From: Faeciplasma sp048393055
Lineage (GTDB): Bacteria; Bacillota; Clostridia; Oscillospirales; Ruminococcaceae
Length of the DNA: 64,000 nt
NCBI GenBank assembly: GCA_048393055.1
Contig: DBFJJS010000013.1
Location: 1 to 64,000, forward strand
Direction: 5' to 3'
The number at the start of each line of letters is the position of its first letter. The first letter of the stretch is position 1. The translations under genes and the position numbers were made by a program. The notes beneath the pieces are model-generated. The model had not been told where the DNA came from, searched no databases, and saw only the letters and a program-made list of their open reading frames with translations. Positions 1-7,632 of the stretch are shown in pieces.

Positions 1-90
1 TTAAATTTTTTTTAATTTTATTTTTTCAACAATTTTTTCGGCTGGGCAGGTCTAAAATTTATTAAAAAGATGAGTAAGGGGGATCATCCT

Positions 91-414
91 ATGGCTGTTT
101 ACGTCAGCTCGGACAAGCAAGGCACTTTAACCGCCCGCATAACAGGCGAAATAGACCACCACTCCGCCACCTGGCTGCGCATGGACATCGACACAGCTAT
201 AAACGACAACCGTCCGCGTGTTTTAAAGCTTGATTTTTCCGGCGTCACGTTTATGGATAGCTCCGGAGTCGGTCTGGTAATGGGCAGATACAAGAACATG
301 AAGCTTATAGGCGGGAAGGTGGAGCTTGTAAATCTTCCGGAGTATATAGAAAAGGTTATGCTGCTTGCCGGAATGGACAAGCTGGTCAGCATATCAAAGG
401 AAGTGCGCTCGTAA
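91..414 (+). CDS. spoIIAA: Anti-sigma F factor antagonist SpoIIAA
   Basis: A 107-residue STAS-domain protein. In its dephosphorylated form this family binds SpoIIAB and frees SigF in the forespore; SpoIIAB phosphorylates it on a serine. The motif MDSSGVG (about residues 55-61) holds the phosphorylatable serine pair, and the ITGEID strand near the N-terminus fits the fold. An in-frame ATG lies at 70, but AAGGGGGA at 76-83 sits seven bases before the ATG at 91, so I use 91. It is the first gene of a three-gene unit with spoIIAB and sigF. The 90 bases before it are AT-rich; I could not assign a SigH promoter in them. Confidence 0.93.
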   Translation: MAVYVSSDKQGTLTARITGEIDHHSATWLRMDIDTAINDNRPRVLKLDFSGVTFMDSSGVGLVMGRYKNMKLIGGKVELVNLPEYIEKVMLLAGMDKLVSISKEVRS

Positions 415-436
415 AATTATGAAGAAAGGTGATAAC

Positions 437-880
437 ATGGCACATAAACCCATAAACGAAATGAAGCTGAGATTTCCCTCTCTGTCGGTAAACGAAAAGT
501 ATGCCAGAACGGCAATAAGCGGATTCGTAGCTCTTTACGACCCGAGGATAGACGAGCTGAGCGACATAAAAACAGCAGTCAGCGAGGCAGTAACAAACTG
601 CATAGTACATGCCTACCGACAGGGCGTAGGCGAAATAGAGCTTAGCGCAAAGGCCTTTTCCGACGGCCTTATCTACATAAAAATAAAAGATCGGGGCTGC
701 GGCATCGAGAATGTGCAAAAAGCGATGGAACCGCTTTACACTACTCTTCCCGAAGAAGAGCGCTCAGGTCTTGGATTTTCGGTAATGGAGAGCTTCTGCG
801 ACAGCGTTAAGGTAAAAAGCCGTATAGGGTACGGCACTACCGTAACACTTACAAAGAGACTTAAAACAAAGATAATATAA
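437..880 (+). CDS. spoIIAB: Anti-sigma F factor / serine kinase SpoIIAB
   Basis: A 147-residue GHKL-type ATPase. The family holds SigF inactive and phosphorylates SpoIIAA. The N box (SEAVTNCIVHAY), the G1 box (DRGCGI) and the G2 region (RSGLGFSVM) occur in order, followed by the closing GYGTTVTL strand. B. subtilis SpoIIAB is almost the same length. Start ATG 437 follows AAAGGTGAT; the ATG at 419 and the longer reading frame overlapping spoIIAA lack a ribosome site. It lies 22 bases after spoIIAA and one base before sigF, so the three proteins are probably made together. Confidence 0.95.
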   Translation: MAHKPINEMKLRFPSLSVNEKYARTAISGFVALYDPRIDELSDIKTAVSEAVTNCIVHAYRQGVGEIELSAKAFSDGLIYIKIKDRGCGIENVQKAMEPLYTTLPEEERSGLGFSVMESFCDSVKVKSRIGYGTTVTLTKRLKTKII

Positions 881-881
881 G

Positions 882-1565
882 ATGTTTACAAAAAACGATA
901 CCTATTTAGATTCAGACGAAGTAAGCGTCGAGGGCAACCTCGGACTTGTAAGGCTGTGCGCAGGGCGCTTCCGCGGCAAGGGCATAGAATATGAGGAGCT
1001 TTACAGTGCCGGCTGCGTAGGTCTTGTAAAGGCGGTAAAGGCGTTTGACAAAACCCGAGGTGTTAGATTTTCCACCTATGCCGTACCTGTAATATTAGGA
1101 GAAATACGCCGGCTGTTCCGCGACGGCGGAGCGCTTAAGGTGTCAAGAATCATAAAGGAACGCGCAATAATGATTTCCAAGCTTTCGGAAAAATTTGAGC
1201 GTGAAAACGGGCGTGCCATATCCATAAGCGAGATTTGCCTTGCGACGGGGCTCGAGCGCGTGGAGGTAATCGAGGCTCTTGGCGTCAGCCAGCCCGCGAT
1301 AAGCCTCACACCGGCAGGCGACGAGCAGGACAGCCCTCAGATAGATTTGCCTGTGGACGCGCCCGATGTGGAAATTACCGATTCTTTGGCGCTGAAACAA
1401 GTAATTTCAGAGCTTGATGAGACCGACAGACGCCTGATATATTGCAGGTTCTTCCGTCTTATGACCCAGCAGGCCACGGCAAATGAACTTGGTCTGACGC
1501 AGGTTCAGGTCTCAAGAAAAGAAAAAAAGCTGCTTCTTTACCTTAGAAGCAGGCTTCAAAAATAG
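882..1565 (+). CDS. sigF: RNA polymerase sporulation sigma factor SigF
   Basis: A 227-residue sigma-70 family protein that directs early forespore transcription. Region 2 is clear (EELYSAGCVGLVKAVKAF, then RFSTYAVPVILGEIRR), then a region 3 helix-turn-helix (ISEICLATGLERVEVIEAL) and region 4 (DRRLIYCRFFRLMTQQATANELG, ending in the QVQVSRKEKK recognition helix). Its place directly after spoIIAA and spoIIAB separates SigF from the similar SigG. It starts one base after the spoIIAB stop. The stop codon falls in the 5' arm of the following terminator hairpin. Confidence 0.94.
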   Translation: MFTKNDTYLDSDEVSVEGNLGLVRLCAGRFRGKGIEYEELYSAGCVGLVKAVKAFDKTRGVRFSTYAVPVILGEIRRLFRDGGALKVSRIIKERAIMISKLSEKFERENGRAISISEICLATGLERVEVIEALGVSQPAISLTPAGDEQDSPQIDLPVDAPDVEITDSLALKQVISELDETDRRLIYCRFFRLMTQQATANELGLTQVQVSRKEKKLLLYLRSRLQK

Positions 1566-1597
1566 ACCGTCCCGAAATATCGGGACGGTCTATTTAC
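1561..1597. terminator. Bidirectional terminator between sigF and the CPBP gene
   Basis: A perfect 14-bp stem (AATAGACCGTCCCG with its complement) around a six-base loop. Read on the minus strand it is followed by TTTTTG, a good U tract for the converging CPBP gene. The plus-strand tail is weaker. Confidence 0.85.
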
Positions 1598-1600
1598 TAA

Positions 1601-2899
1601 CTAAAACGCCTTTACTACATCCAACGATGTCTGATAACTTTCGCTCCTATCCTCCACTCTAGAATAATCGTATACAAATTCCACTGCATATGTTGAGGTA
1701 TCGTACATCTCGATGTTTATGGAGTAGCTTCCGTTGCCCTGACACTCTGCCGAGTATATAAGGATGCCGTTTTCATAAACGTTGAATATCGTCACAGCGC
1801 TGGAACTTGAAGAATAGCTTGAAAAGGTGTAGGTGTAATACCCCGTTTCATCGACGGTAAAGCTGTCGGTAACTTCGCTGAAGCTGTCCTCCCCGTTCCA
1901 CGTATCCGACCGGCTGTAGCTGATTACCACTCTTTCAAAGCTGAAATAATAGCATCCGGCTATGACTGCTATCGATATAATAACCGCTGCCGCTACGGCA
2001 ATCCCTCGGCTGAGTTTAGAGCGTTTGGAGGATTCGAGCTTTTCGGGAAGCTGCAAAGCGTCCACACCGTTATGAAGAGCTATTATCTGGCGCATCTTTG
2101 AAGGACGGAGCAAAACCAGCGTAACTATCAGATACGGTAAAGCGGACACAAGCTGCTCCGGTGCGTAAGAGCTTATTGTTCCGGAAAGAGAGCCTCCCGA
2201 GAACACTCCCGCCGTAAACGCTCCGCAGAAGTTCACAAACGCATGAACGAATATCAGCACCCAAATATTGCGGCACCGGTAGTATATCGCCGTGAGAGCC
2301 ATACCCATCATGCAGGCGCTGAACGTCTGCACCAGAACTCCGACGGGGTCAGAACCCAAAATATTTATAAGGTGCATCAGCCCGAATACAAATCCCGAGC
2401 CGATAACAGCGCACCATACCCCCGCAGGGTCGCTCCCGTGCTTGTCAAGGAACAGGTTTGATATTATCCCTCTGAAATATGTCTCCTCTGCAAAACCTAT
2501 GAGCAAGATCGTCACCACAAACACAGCGATTTTCCAGGCAGGCTCTGTCTCGGGAAGCTGATCCTCCGACAAAAGCATAAGCCCGACGCTGAAAAGCGAC
2601 AAAAACGACATCAGCAGGAAATACGCCGAGCAGTCAAGCCCTTTTGCAAATCCGGTCCCCTTTTCAGACCATATCTTCCCGTAACCAAACGCCGATACCA
2701 GAAGTATTGCAACCAGCGAGCCTACGCTTTCAACCGTTCCCTGAAGCAAAAAATCACCGTTGTTCAAAAAGAACGGATGCCCAAACAGCGACAACAGTAC
2801 TGCGGGTATGTTTATCGACAGCATGAATATTATCGCAACGAATATGCCGCAAATAAGCGGATGCCTTCTTGAGAACCTGTTTTCAACTTGGTATTCCAT
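1601..2899 (-). CDS. CPBP-family membrane protease with C-terminal extracytoplasmic domain
   Basis: A 432-residue polytopic membrane protein. It carries the three motifs of the CPBP (CAAX protease and bacteriocin-processing, Abi) family: EETYFR (EExxxR), FGLMH with its histidine, and HAFVNF (HxxxN). These are the predicted zinc-binding and catalytic residues inside membrane helices. After the protease core comes one more hydrophobic segment (about residues 298-318), then roughly 110 residues rich in Ser, Thr and Tyr that look like a beta-sheet domain outside the membrane. Most CPBP proteins lack such a tail. The substrate is unknown. It starts 16 bases after valS, so it may be transcribed with it under T-box control, though a weak promoter of its own cannot be excluded. 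Confidence 0.8.
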   Translation of the reverse strand: MEYQVENRFSRRHPLICGIFVAIIFMLSINIPAVLLSLFGHPFFLNNGDFLLQGTVESVGSLVAILLVSAFGYGKIWSEKGTGFAKGLDCSAYFLLMSFLSLFSVGLMLLSEDQLPETEPAWKIAVFVVTILLIGFAEETYFRGIISNLFLDKHGSDPAGVWCAVIGSGFVFGLMHLINILGSDPVGVLVQTFSACMMGMALTAIYYRCRNIWVLIFVHAFVNFCGAFTAGVFSGGSLSGTISSYAPEQLVSALPYLIVTLVLLRPSKMRQIIALHNGVDALQLPEKLESSKRSKLSRGIAVAAAVIISIAVIAGCYYFSFERVVISYSRSDTWNGEDSFSEVTDSFTVDETGYYTYTFSSYSSSSSAVTIFNVYENGILIYSAECQGNGSYSINIEMYDTSTYAVEFVYDYSRVEDRSESYQTSLDVVKAF

Positions 2900-2915
2900 A
2901 AGCCCACCCTTTCAG

Positions 2916-5531
2916 CTACATAGCCGCTATCGACTGCTCTATCTTTTCCAGCTTCTCCTTTGCCTTTTCCAGCTTGAGCTTCTCCGCCTCGATAAGCTGG
3001 GCGGGAGCTTTTGCCATAAACCCTTCGTTTGTAAGCTTGCCTGAAATTATCTGTATGTCCTTAAGGACGGAGGCCTTCTCCTTATTGAGCCTTGCCAGCT
3101 CCTTGTCCTTGTCTATAATCTCGCTCAGCGGGATAAACAGCCTTGCGCTGTCCGTAACGATAGTAACGGCGTCGCTAAGCTCGACCTTGCCGGAAATCTC
3201 AACTTTAGACGCGTATCCGAGCCTTTCAAAGAACATTATTCCCTTTTCAAACACATCCTGCTGCGCCGTCTCGATAAACAGCTCCGCCTTTCTTGACGGC
3301 GGCACGTTCATCTCGGCGCGGCGGTTTCTTATGCCCTTTATGGCAATTATAATCTTTTCAAAGTTCGCTTCGTCCTCCGCATACGAAAGCTTATCCTCAT
3401 ATACCGGGAATCTCTCGAGCATAAGCGGAGTCCCTCCCTTGAGCGCCTGCCATATCTCCTCTGTGATAAACGGCATAAACGGGTGCAAAAGCTTGAGTAT
3501 CCTTATTATCGCCCAGACAAGCACCCTCTGAGCAGACAGCGCGGTCTTACCGCCCGCCTGTATGCGCGGCTTGGTAAGCTCTATATACCAGTCGCAGTAG
3601 ATATCCCAGATAAAGTCGTAAAGCTTGGACACCGCAACGCCCAGCTCAAACTTTTCAAGGTTGTCGTTTACCTCTTTGGCAAGGGTGTTTAGCTTTGACA
3701 CCAGCCACCTGTCCTCAAGCTCAAGCACATCGGGAAGCTCTCCCGTTACTTCCATATCCTCCGGCAGGTTCATCATGATAAACCTTGTGGCGTTCCAAAG
3801 CTTATTTGCAAAGTTTCTGGACGCCTTGACCTTTTCGTCGGAATATCTCATGTCGTTTCCGGGGGAGTTGCCTGAGGCGAGCATGAATCTGAGCGCATCA
3901 GCCCCGTATTTGTCAATTATCTCGAGAGGGTCTATGCCGTTTCCCAAAGACTTTGACATCTTCCTGCCCTGCGAGTCCCTTACAAGACCGTGAATAAGCA
4001 CGGTGTCAAACGGCTTCTCACCCATATGCTCCATACCCGCGACTATCATCCTCGACACCCAGAAGGTTATGATATCATAGCCTGTTACAAGGGTTGAGGT
4101 GGGATAGAAGTATTCAAGGTCCCTGGTTTTTTCCGGCCAGCCGAGCGTTGAGAACGGCCAGAGCGCGGAGCTGAACCATGTGTCAAGCGTGTCGGGGTCC
4201 TGGCGCATAGGCTTGCCGCATTTCGGGCAGAGTGCGCCGTCCTCCTTGGTTACGACCATCTCGCCGCAGTCGTCGCAGTAAAACGCCGGTATCCTGTGCC
4301 CCCACCAGAGCTGACGGGATATGCACCAGTCGCGTATATCCTCCATCCAGTTGAAGTAGTTCTTTTCAAACCGCTCGGGCACAAATTTTATATCGCCGTT
4401 TCTGACTACGTCGATAGCGGGCTTTGCAAGATCGGCCATCTTAACAAACCACTGAAGCGACACCCTGGGCTCTATCGTAGTCCCGCAGCGGTAGCATGTG
4501 CCTACGTTGTGCTCGTGCTCCTCCACCTTTACAAGGTATCCGCCCGCCTCGAGGTCCTCGACTATCGCCTTTCTTGCGTCGAAGCGGTCCATTCCCGCAT
4601 ACTTTGGGTAATCGTCTACGATCTTCGCGTCGTCGGTCATGACATTTATAACCGGAAGATTGTGCCTTAAGCCGACCTCAAAGTCGTTGGGGTCGTGAGC
4701 AGGCGTAATCTTTACGACTCCAGTTCCGAATTCCATATCTACATATGAATCTGCGACAACCGGTATTTCGCGCCCCACAAGAGGAAGCGTGACCGTTTTT
4801 CCGACGTACTGCTTATATCTTTCATCCTTGGGATTGACCGCTACCGCGGTATCTCCCAAAAGCGTCTCAGGACGGGTCGTCGCAAGCTCAAGCCAGCCTG
4901 AGCCGTCGGTCAGCGGATATCTTAGGTGCCAGAAGTGACCCGCCTGATCCTCGTACTCCACCTCTGCGTTGGAAATAGAGGTGCGGCAATGCGGACACCA
5001 GTTGATTATCCTTTCGCCTCTGTATATAAGTCCTTTTTCATAGTATTTTACAAATACCTCTTTTACAGCCCTGGAGCACCCCTCGTCAAGAGTAAACCTC
5101 TCGCGCGACCAGTCGCAGGAAGAACCGAGCTTCTTAAGCTGGGATATAATCCTGCCGCCGTACTTTTCCTTCCACTCCCAAGCGCGCTTCAAGAAGCCAT
5201 CTCTGCCGACATCCTCCTTGGTAAGGCCCTCCTTGCGCATGGCCTCGACGATTTTCGCCTCCGTCGCAATGGAGGCGTGATCCGTTCCGGGAAGCCAGAG
5301 CGCGCAATAGCCTGACATCCTCTTGTATCTTATGAGTATGTCCTGAAGAGTATTGTCCAAAGCGTGACCCATGTGAAGCTGACCGGTTATATTCGGAGGC
5401 GGGATCACAATAGTATACGGCTTTTTGTTCGGATCCGGCTCTGCCTTAAAGCAGTCGTTGTCGAGCCAATACTTATATATTTTATCCTCTACATCCTTAG
5501 GCTCGTAGAGCTTGCCGAGCTCTTTTCGCAT
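2916..5531 (-). CDS. valS: Valyl-tRNA synthetase
   Basis: An 871-residue class I synthetase that charges tRNA-Val. HMGH (53-56) is the HIGH motif and KMSKS (524-528) the second ATP-binding signature. TTRPETLLGD (218-227) marks the start of the editing domain, and the sequence ends in the valyl-type coiled-coil arm rich in Lys, Glu and Leu. Zinc-ribbon-like cysteine pairs occur near 346-349 and 419-438. Full length for the family. Expression is predicted to depend on uncharged tRNA-Val through the T-box leader directly upstream. Confidence 0.97.
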   Translation of the reverse strand: MRKELGKLYEPKDVEDKIYKYWLDNDCFKAEPDPNKKPYTIVIPPPNITGQLHMGHALDNTLQDILIRYKRMSGYCALWLPGTDHASIATEAKIVEAMRKEGLTKEDVGRDGFLKRAWEWKEKYGGRIISQLKKLGSSCDWSRERFTLDEGCSRAVKEVFVKYYEKGLIYRGERIINWCPHCRTSISNAEVEYEDQAGHFWHLRYPLTDGSGWLELATTRPETLLGDTAVAVNPKDERYKQYVGKTVTLPLVGREIPVVADSYVDMEFGTGVVKITPAHDPNDFEVGLRHNLPVINVMTDDAKIVDDYPKYAGMDRFDARKAIVEDLEAGGYLVKVEEHEHNVGTCYRCGTTIEPRVSLQWFVKMADLAKPAIDVVRNGDIKFVPERFEKNYFNWMEDIRDWCISRQLWWGHRIPAFYCDDCGEMVVTKEDGALCPKCGKPMRQDPDTLDTWFSSALWPFSTLGWPEKTRDLEYFYPTSTLVTGYDIITFWVSRMIVAGMEHMGEKPFDTVLIHGLVRDSQGRKMSKSLGNGIDPLEIIDKYGADALRFMLASGNSPGNDMRYSDEKVKASRNFANKLWNATRFIMMNLPEDMEVTGELPDVLELEDRWLVSKLNTLAKEVNDNLEKFELGVAVSKLYDFIWDIYCDWYIELTKPRIQAGGKTALSAQRVLVWAIIRILKLLHPFMPFITEEIWQALKGGTPLMLERFPVYEDKLSYAEDEANFEKIIIAIKGIRNRRAEMNVPPSRKAELFIETAQQDVFEKGIMFFERLGYASKVEISGKVELSDAVTIVTDSARLFIPLSEIIDKDKELARLNKEKASVLKDIQIISGKLTNEGFMAKAPAQLIEAEKLKLEKAKEKLEKIEQSIAAM

Positions 5532-5569
5532 TTATATCCTTCCTTTCTGATAAGACAAAATTTTATTAT

Positions 5570-5810
5570 AAAACAAAAAGCGTCTCAAAGCCATGCTTTG
5601 AGACGAGAATTCCCGCGGTACCACTCAAATTGCGAATAATCACCACTTTAAATGCGCGTAACGCGCGCTCACGGGCGGGTTCTACTCGGACCTGCTTTCT
5701 TCCCGCCGGCTCGGAAGCTACAGGCAAACGCATACTGCCGGCGGTTTTCACCAAAGCACCGCCTCTCTGCACGGCAGACAACATCTCCACTCTTCGTCTT
5801 AGCCTTTTCC
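5570..5810 (-). promoter_or_regulatory. T-box leader of valS
   Basis: The minus strand carries the conserved T-box TGAGTGGTACCGCGG (complement of 5612-5626) followed by a terminator with an 11-bp stem (5581-5605) and a CTTTTTGTTTT tail. Upstream lies a long stem I with the AGAGAGGCGG-type bulge and the GACGAAG base. I place the specifier at the complement of 5719-5721, reading GUA (Val) followed by a purine, just above the closing CTTC. The T-box and terminator are certain; the specifier position is my inference from pairing GGCU/AGCC and GAAG/CUUC. Confidence 0.93.
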
Positions 5811-5816
5811 AGCTGT

Positions 5817-5845
5817 ATTTTATCACAGTGCGCTTAAATTGTCAA
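5817..5845 (-). promoter_or_regulatory. Promoter of the valS T-box transcript
   Basis: TTGACA (complement of 5840-5845), 17 bases, TAAAAT (complement of 5817-5822). This places the transcript start near 5810 and gives a leader of about 280 bases. Confidence 0.85.
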
Positions 5846-5961
5846 CTGTTTCGGAAATACATACAAAAAAGCAGGAAAAATTTTATTCCTGCGCGAATTA
5901 TTCGGATGTCCACGCTAATAATAGCAGTAATGATTATCAGTAAACATAAGGAGTGATGCGA

Positions 5962-6396
5962 ATGAGGTTTCTCAAGGGCTTTGCGCTTTTTTGCGCCGGC
6001 GGGCTTGGATATGGGCTTCTTGAGATTGCATGGAGAGGACAGACGCATATCTCGATGTTTTTTGTAGGAGGACTTTGCTTTTTCATAATAGGCGGGCTGG
6101 ACGAATTTCATGCAAAACCATGCCTTTTACTTCAGGCGGTGGTTTCAAGCGCAGCCGTCACAGCTGTGGAGTTCATGTCCGGAGTGTATATCAACCTCAT
6201 TCTGGGTCTGAGAGTGTGGGACTACTCCGACATGCCGCTTAACCTTATGGGACAGATATGCCTGCCGTTTTCCACCCTGTGGCTTATCGTGTCCGTGCCG
6301 GCAATATATTTCGAGGACTTTTTAAGGCACTGCCTCTTTAACGAGCCGCTGAAGCATCAGCGCATCCTGCCGTACTTTAAGCGGGCAGTCGAATAA
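5962..6396 (+). CDS. ABC-transporter-permease-like membrane protein (PF06541 / DUF1113 type)
   Basis: A 144-residue protein with about four membrane segments. The stretch LRVWDYSDMPLNLMGQICLP is typical of the family annotated as putative ABC transporter permease; its real function is not established. Two earlier in-frame starts (GTG 5953, ATG 5956) overlap or sit too near the AAGGAG at 5948-5953, so I use ATG 5962, eight bases after it. It stands alone between the divergent valS leader and the converging prfB. Confidence 0.75.
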   Translation: MRFLKGFALFCAGGLGYGLLEIAWRGQTHISMFFVGGLCFFIIGGLDEFHAKPCLLLQAVVSSAAVTAVEFMSGVYINLILGLRVWDYSDMPLNLMGQICLPFSTLWLIVSVPAIYFEDFLRHCLFNEPLKHQRILPYFKRAVE

Positions 6397-6399
6397 ATA

Positions 6400-6434
6400 A
6401 AAAAGCGCAGGACGATATCGCTCTGCGCCTTTTT
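6400..6434. terminator. Bidirectional terminator between the PF06541 gene and prfB
   Basis: GCGCAG (6405-6410) pairs with CTGCGC (6423-6428). An A run precedes the stem and a T run follows it, so it works for both converging genes. The loop contains the palindrome CGATATCG. Confidence 0.8.
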
Positions 6435-6440
6435 AATTTG

Positions 6441-7559
6441 TCAGCTTTCAAGAGTTCCGCTTGAAAGCGCCTTTAAATAAGCGTTTATAAACCCGTCTAA
6501 ATCTCCGTCCATTACCGCCTGGACATTTGCGGTTTCATAGCCGGTCCTGTGGTCCTTTACAAGAGTATACGGCATGAATACATATGAGCGTATCTGCGAG
6601 CCCCATGCAATCTCCTTCTGCACGCCTTTTATATCCTCTATCTTAGCCAGATGCTCCCTTTCCTTGATTTCAACGAGCTTTGAGATAAGCATCTTCATCG
6701 CATATTCCTTATTCTGCACCTGGCTTCTCTGTGTCTGGCACGCACATACGATACCGGTGGGTATATGCGTGATTCTTACCGCGGAGGACGTCTTATTAAT
6801 ATGCTGTCCTCCGGCGCCGCTTGCGCGGTAGGTGTCTATCTTAAGATCCTCAGGTCTTATATGCACGCTCAGGTCTTCCTCGATAACAGGGGTGACCTCC
6901 AGGGCTGAAAACGAAGTGTGTCGCGCGCCGGAAGCGTCAAACGGAGATATCCTCACCAGCCTGTGAACGCCCGCCTCGCTCTTCAGATACCCGTAGGCGT
7001 TCTCGCCTTCAACGATCACCGAGGCGCTCTTTATGCCCGCGTCCGCGCCGTCAAGCACGTCAAGCACAGAAACCTTATAGCCGTGCTGCTCGCCCCAGTG
7101 TATATACATCCTGAGCAGCATTTGAGTCCAGTCCTGGGCCTCTGTGCCGCCCGCTCCCGCGTGGAAATTCAAAATAGCGTTTGAGTGGTCGTATTCGCCG
7201 GTGAGCAGGGTTGAAATAGTCAGCTTATCTATCTTGCCGCAGAAATCCTCAAGCTCGCTTTTTATGTCCTCTATCAGGCTTTCGTCGTTTTCCTCGTTGT
7301 ACATTTCTATCATTGTCGCGATGTCTTCGGCCTGAGAGTTAAGCCTTCTGTCGTTTTCAACGGCATTTTCAAGCGACTTTGTCCTTTGCAAAACCTTCTG
7401 TGATTTTTCGATATCGTCCCAAAAGCCCGGCTCGGCAGCCTTGTTGTGAAGCTGCTCGATTTCCTCACTGGCAGCCTCTATGTTCAAAACAGAATGCAGC
7501 TCCTCAAGCTTGGGACGGTATTCCGAAAGCTTCTGGTTTAGCTCGTCTATAAGCAGCAT
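6441..7559 (-). CDS. prfB: Peptide chain release factor 2
   Basis: A 372-residue RF2 that reads UGA and UAA stop codons. It shows the SPF tripeptide (RISPFDASG) that selects RF2 over RF1 and the catalytic GGQ loop (GAGGQHINKTSSAVR). The start ATG 7559 follows GGAGG (complement of 7565-7569); an upstream in-frame ATG at 7583 lacks a ribosome site. The reading frame is continuous through the N-terminal region where many RF2 genes, including those of E. coli and B. subtilis, have an in-frame UGA and a programmed +1 shift. RF2 autoregulation by frameshifting therefore seems absent. Confidence 0.96.
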   Translation of the reverse strand: MLLIDELNQKLSEYRPKLEELHSVLNIEAASEEIEQLHNKAAEPGFWDDIEKSQKVLQRTKSLENAVENDRRLNSQAEDIATMIEMYNEENDESLIEDIKSELEDFCGKIDKLTISTLLTGEYDHSNAILNFHAGAGGTEAQDWTQMLLRMYIHWGEQHGYKVSVLDVLDGADAGIKSASVIVEGENAYGYLKSEAGVHRLVRISPFDASGARHTSFSALEVTPVIEEDLSVHIRPEDLKIDTYRASGAGGQHINKTSSAVRITHIPTGIVCACQTQRSQVQNKEYAMKMLISKLVEIKEREHLAKIEDIKGVQKEIAWGSQIRSYVFMPYTLVKDHRTGYETANVQAVMDGDLDGFINAYLKALSSGTLES

Positions 7560-7632
7560 ATATTCCTCCGTATAAAAAAGCATTGTAACTTTATTATTTT
7601 ACCACAAGCCGTGCCGCAGTGCAATACCGCAA

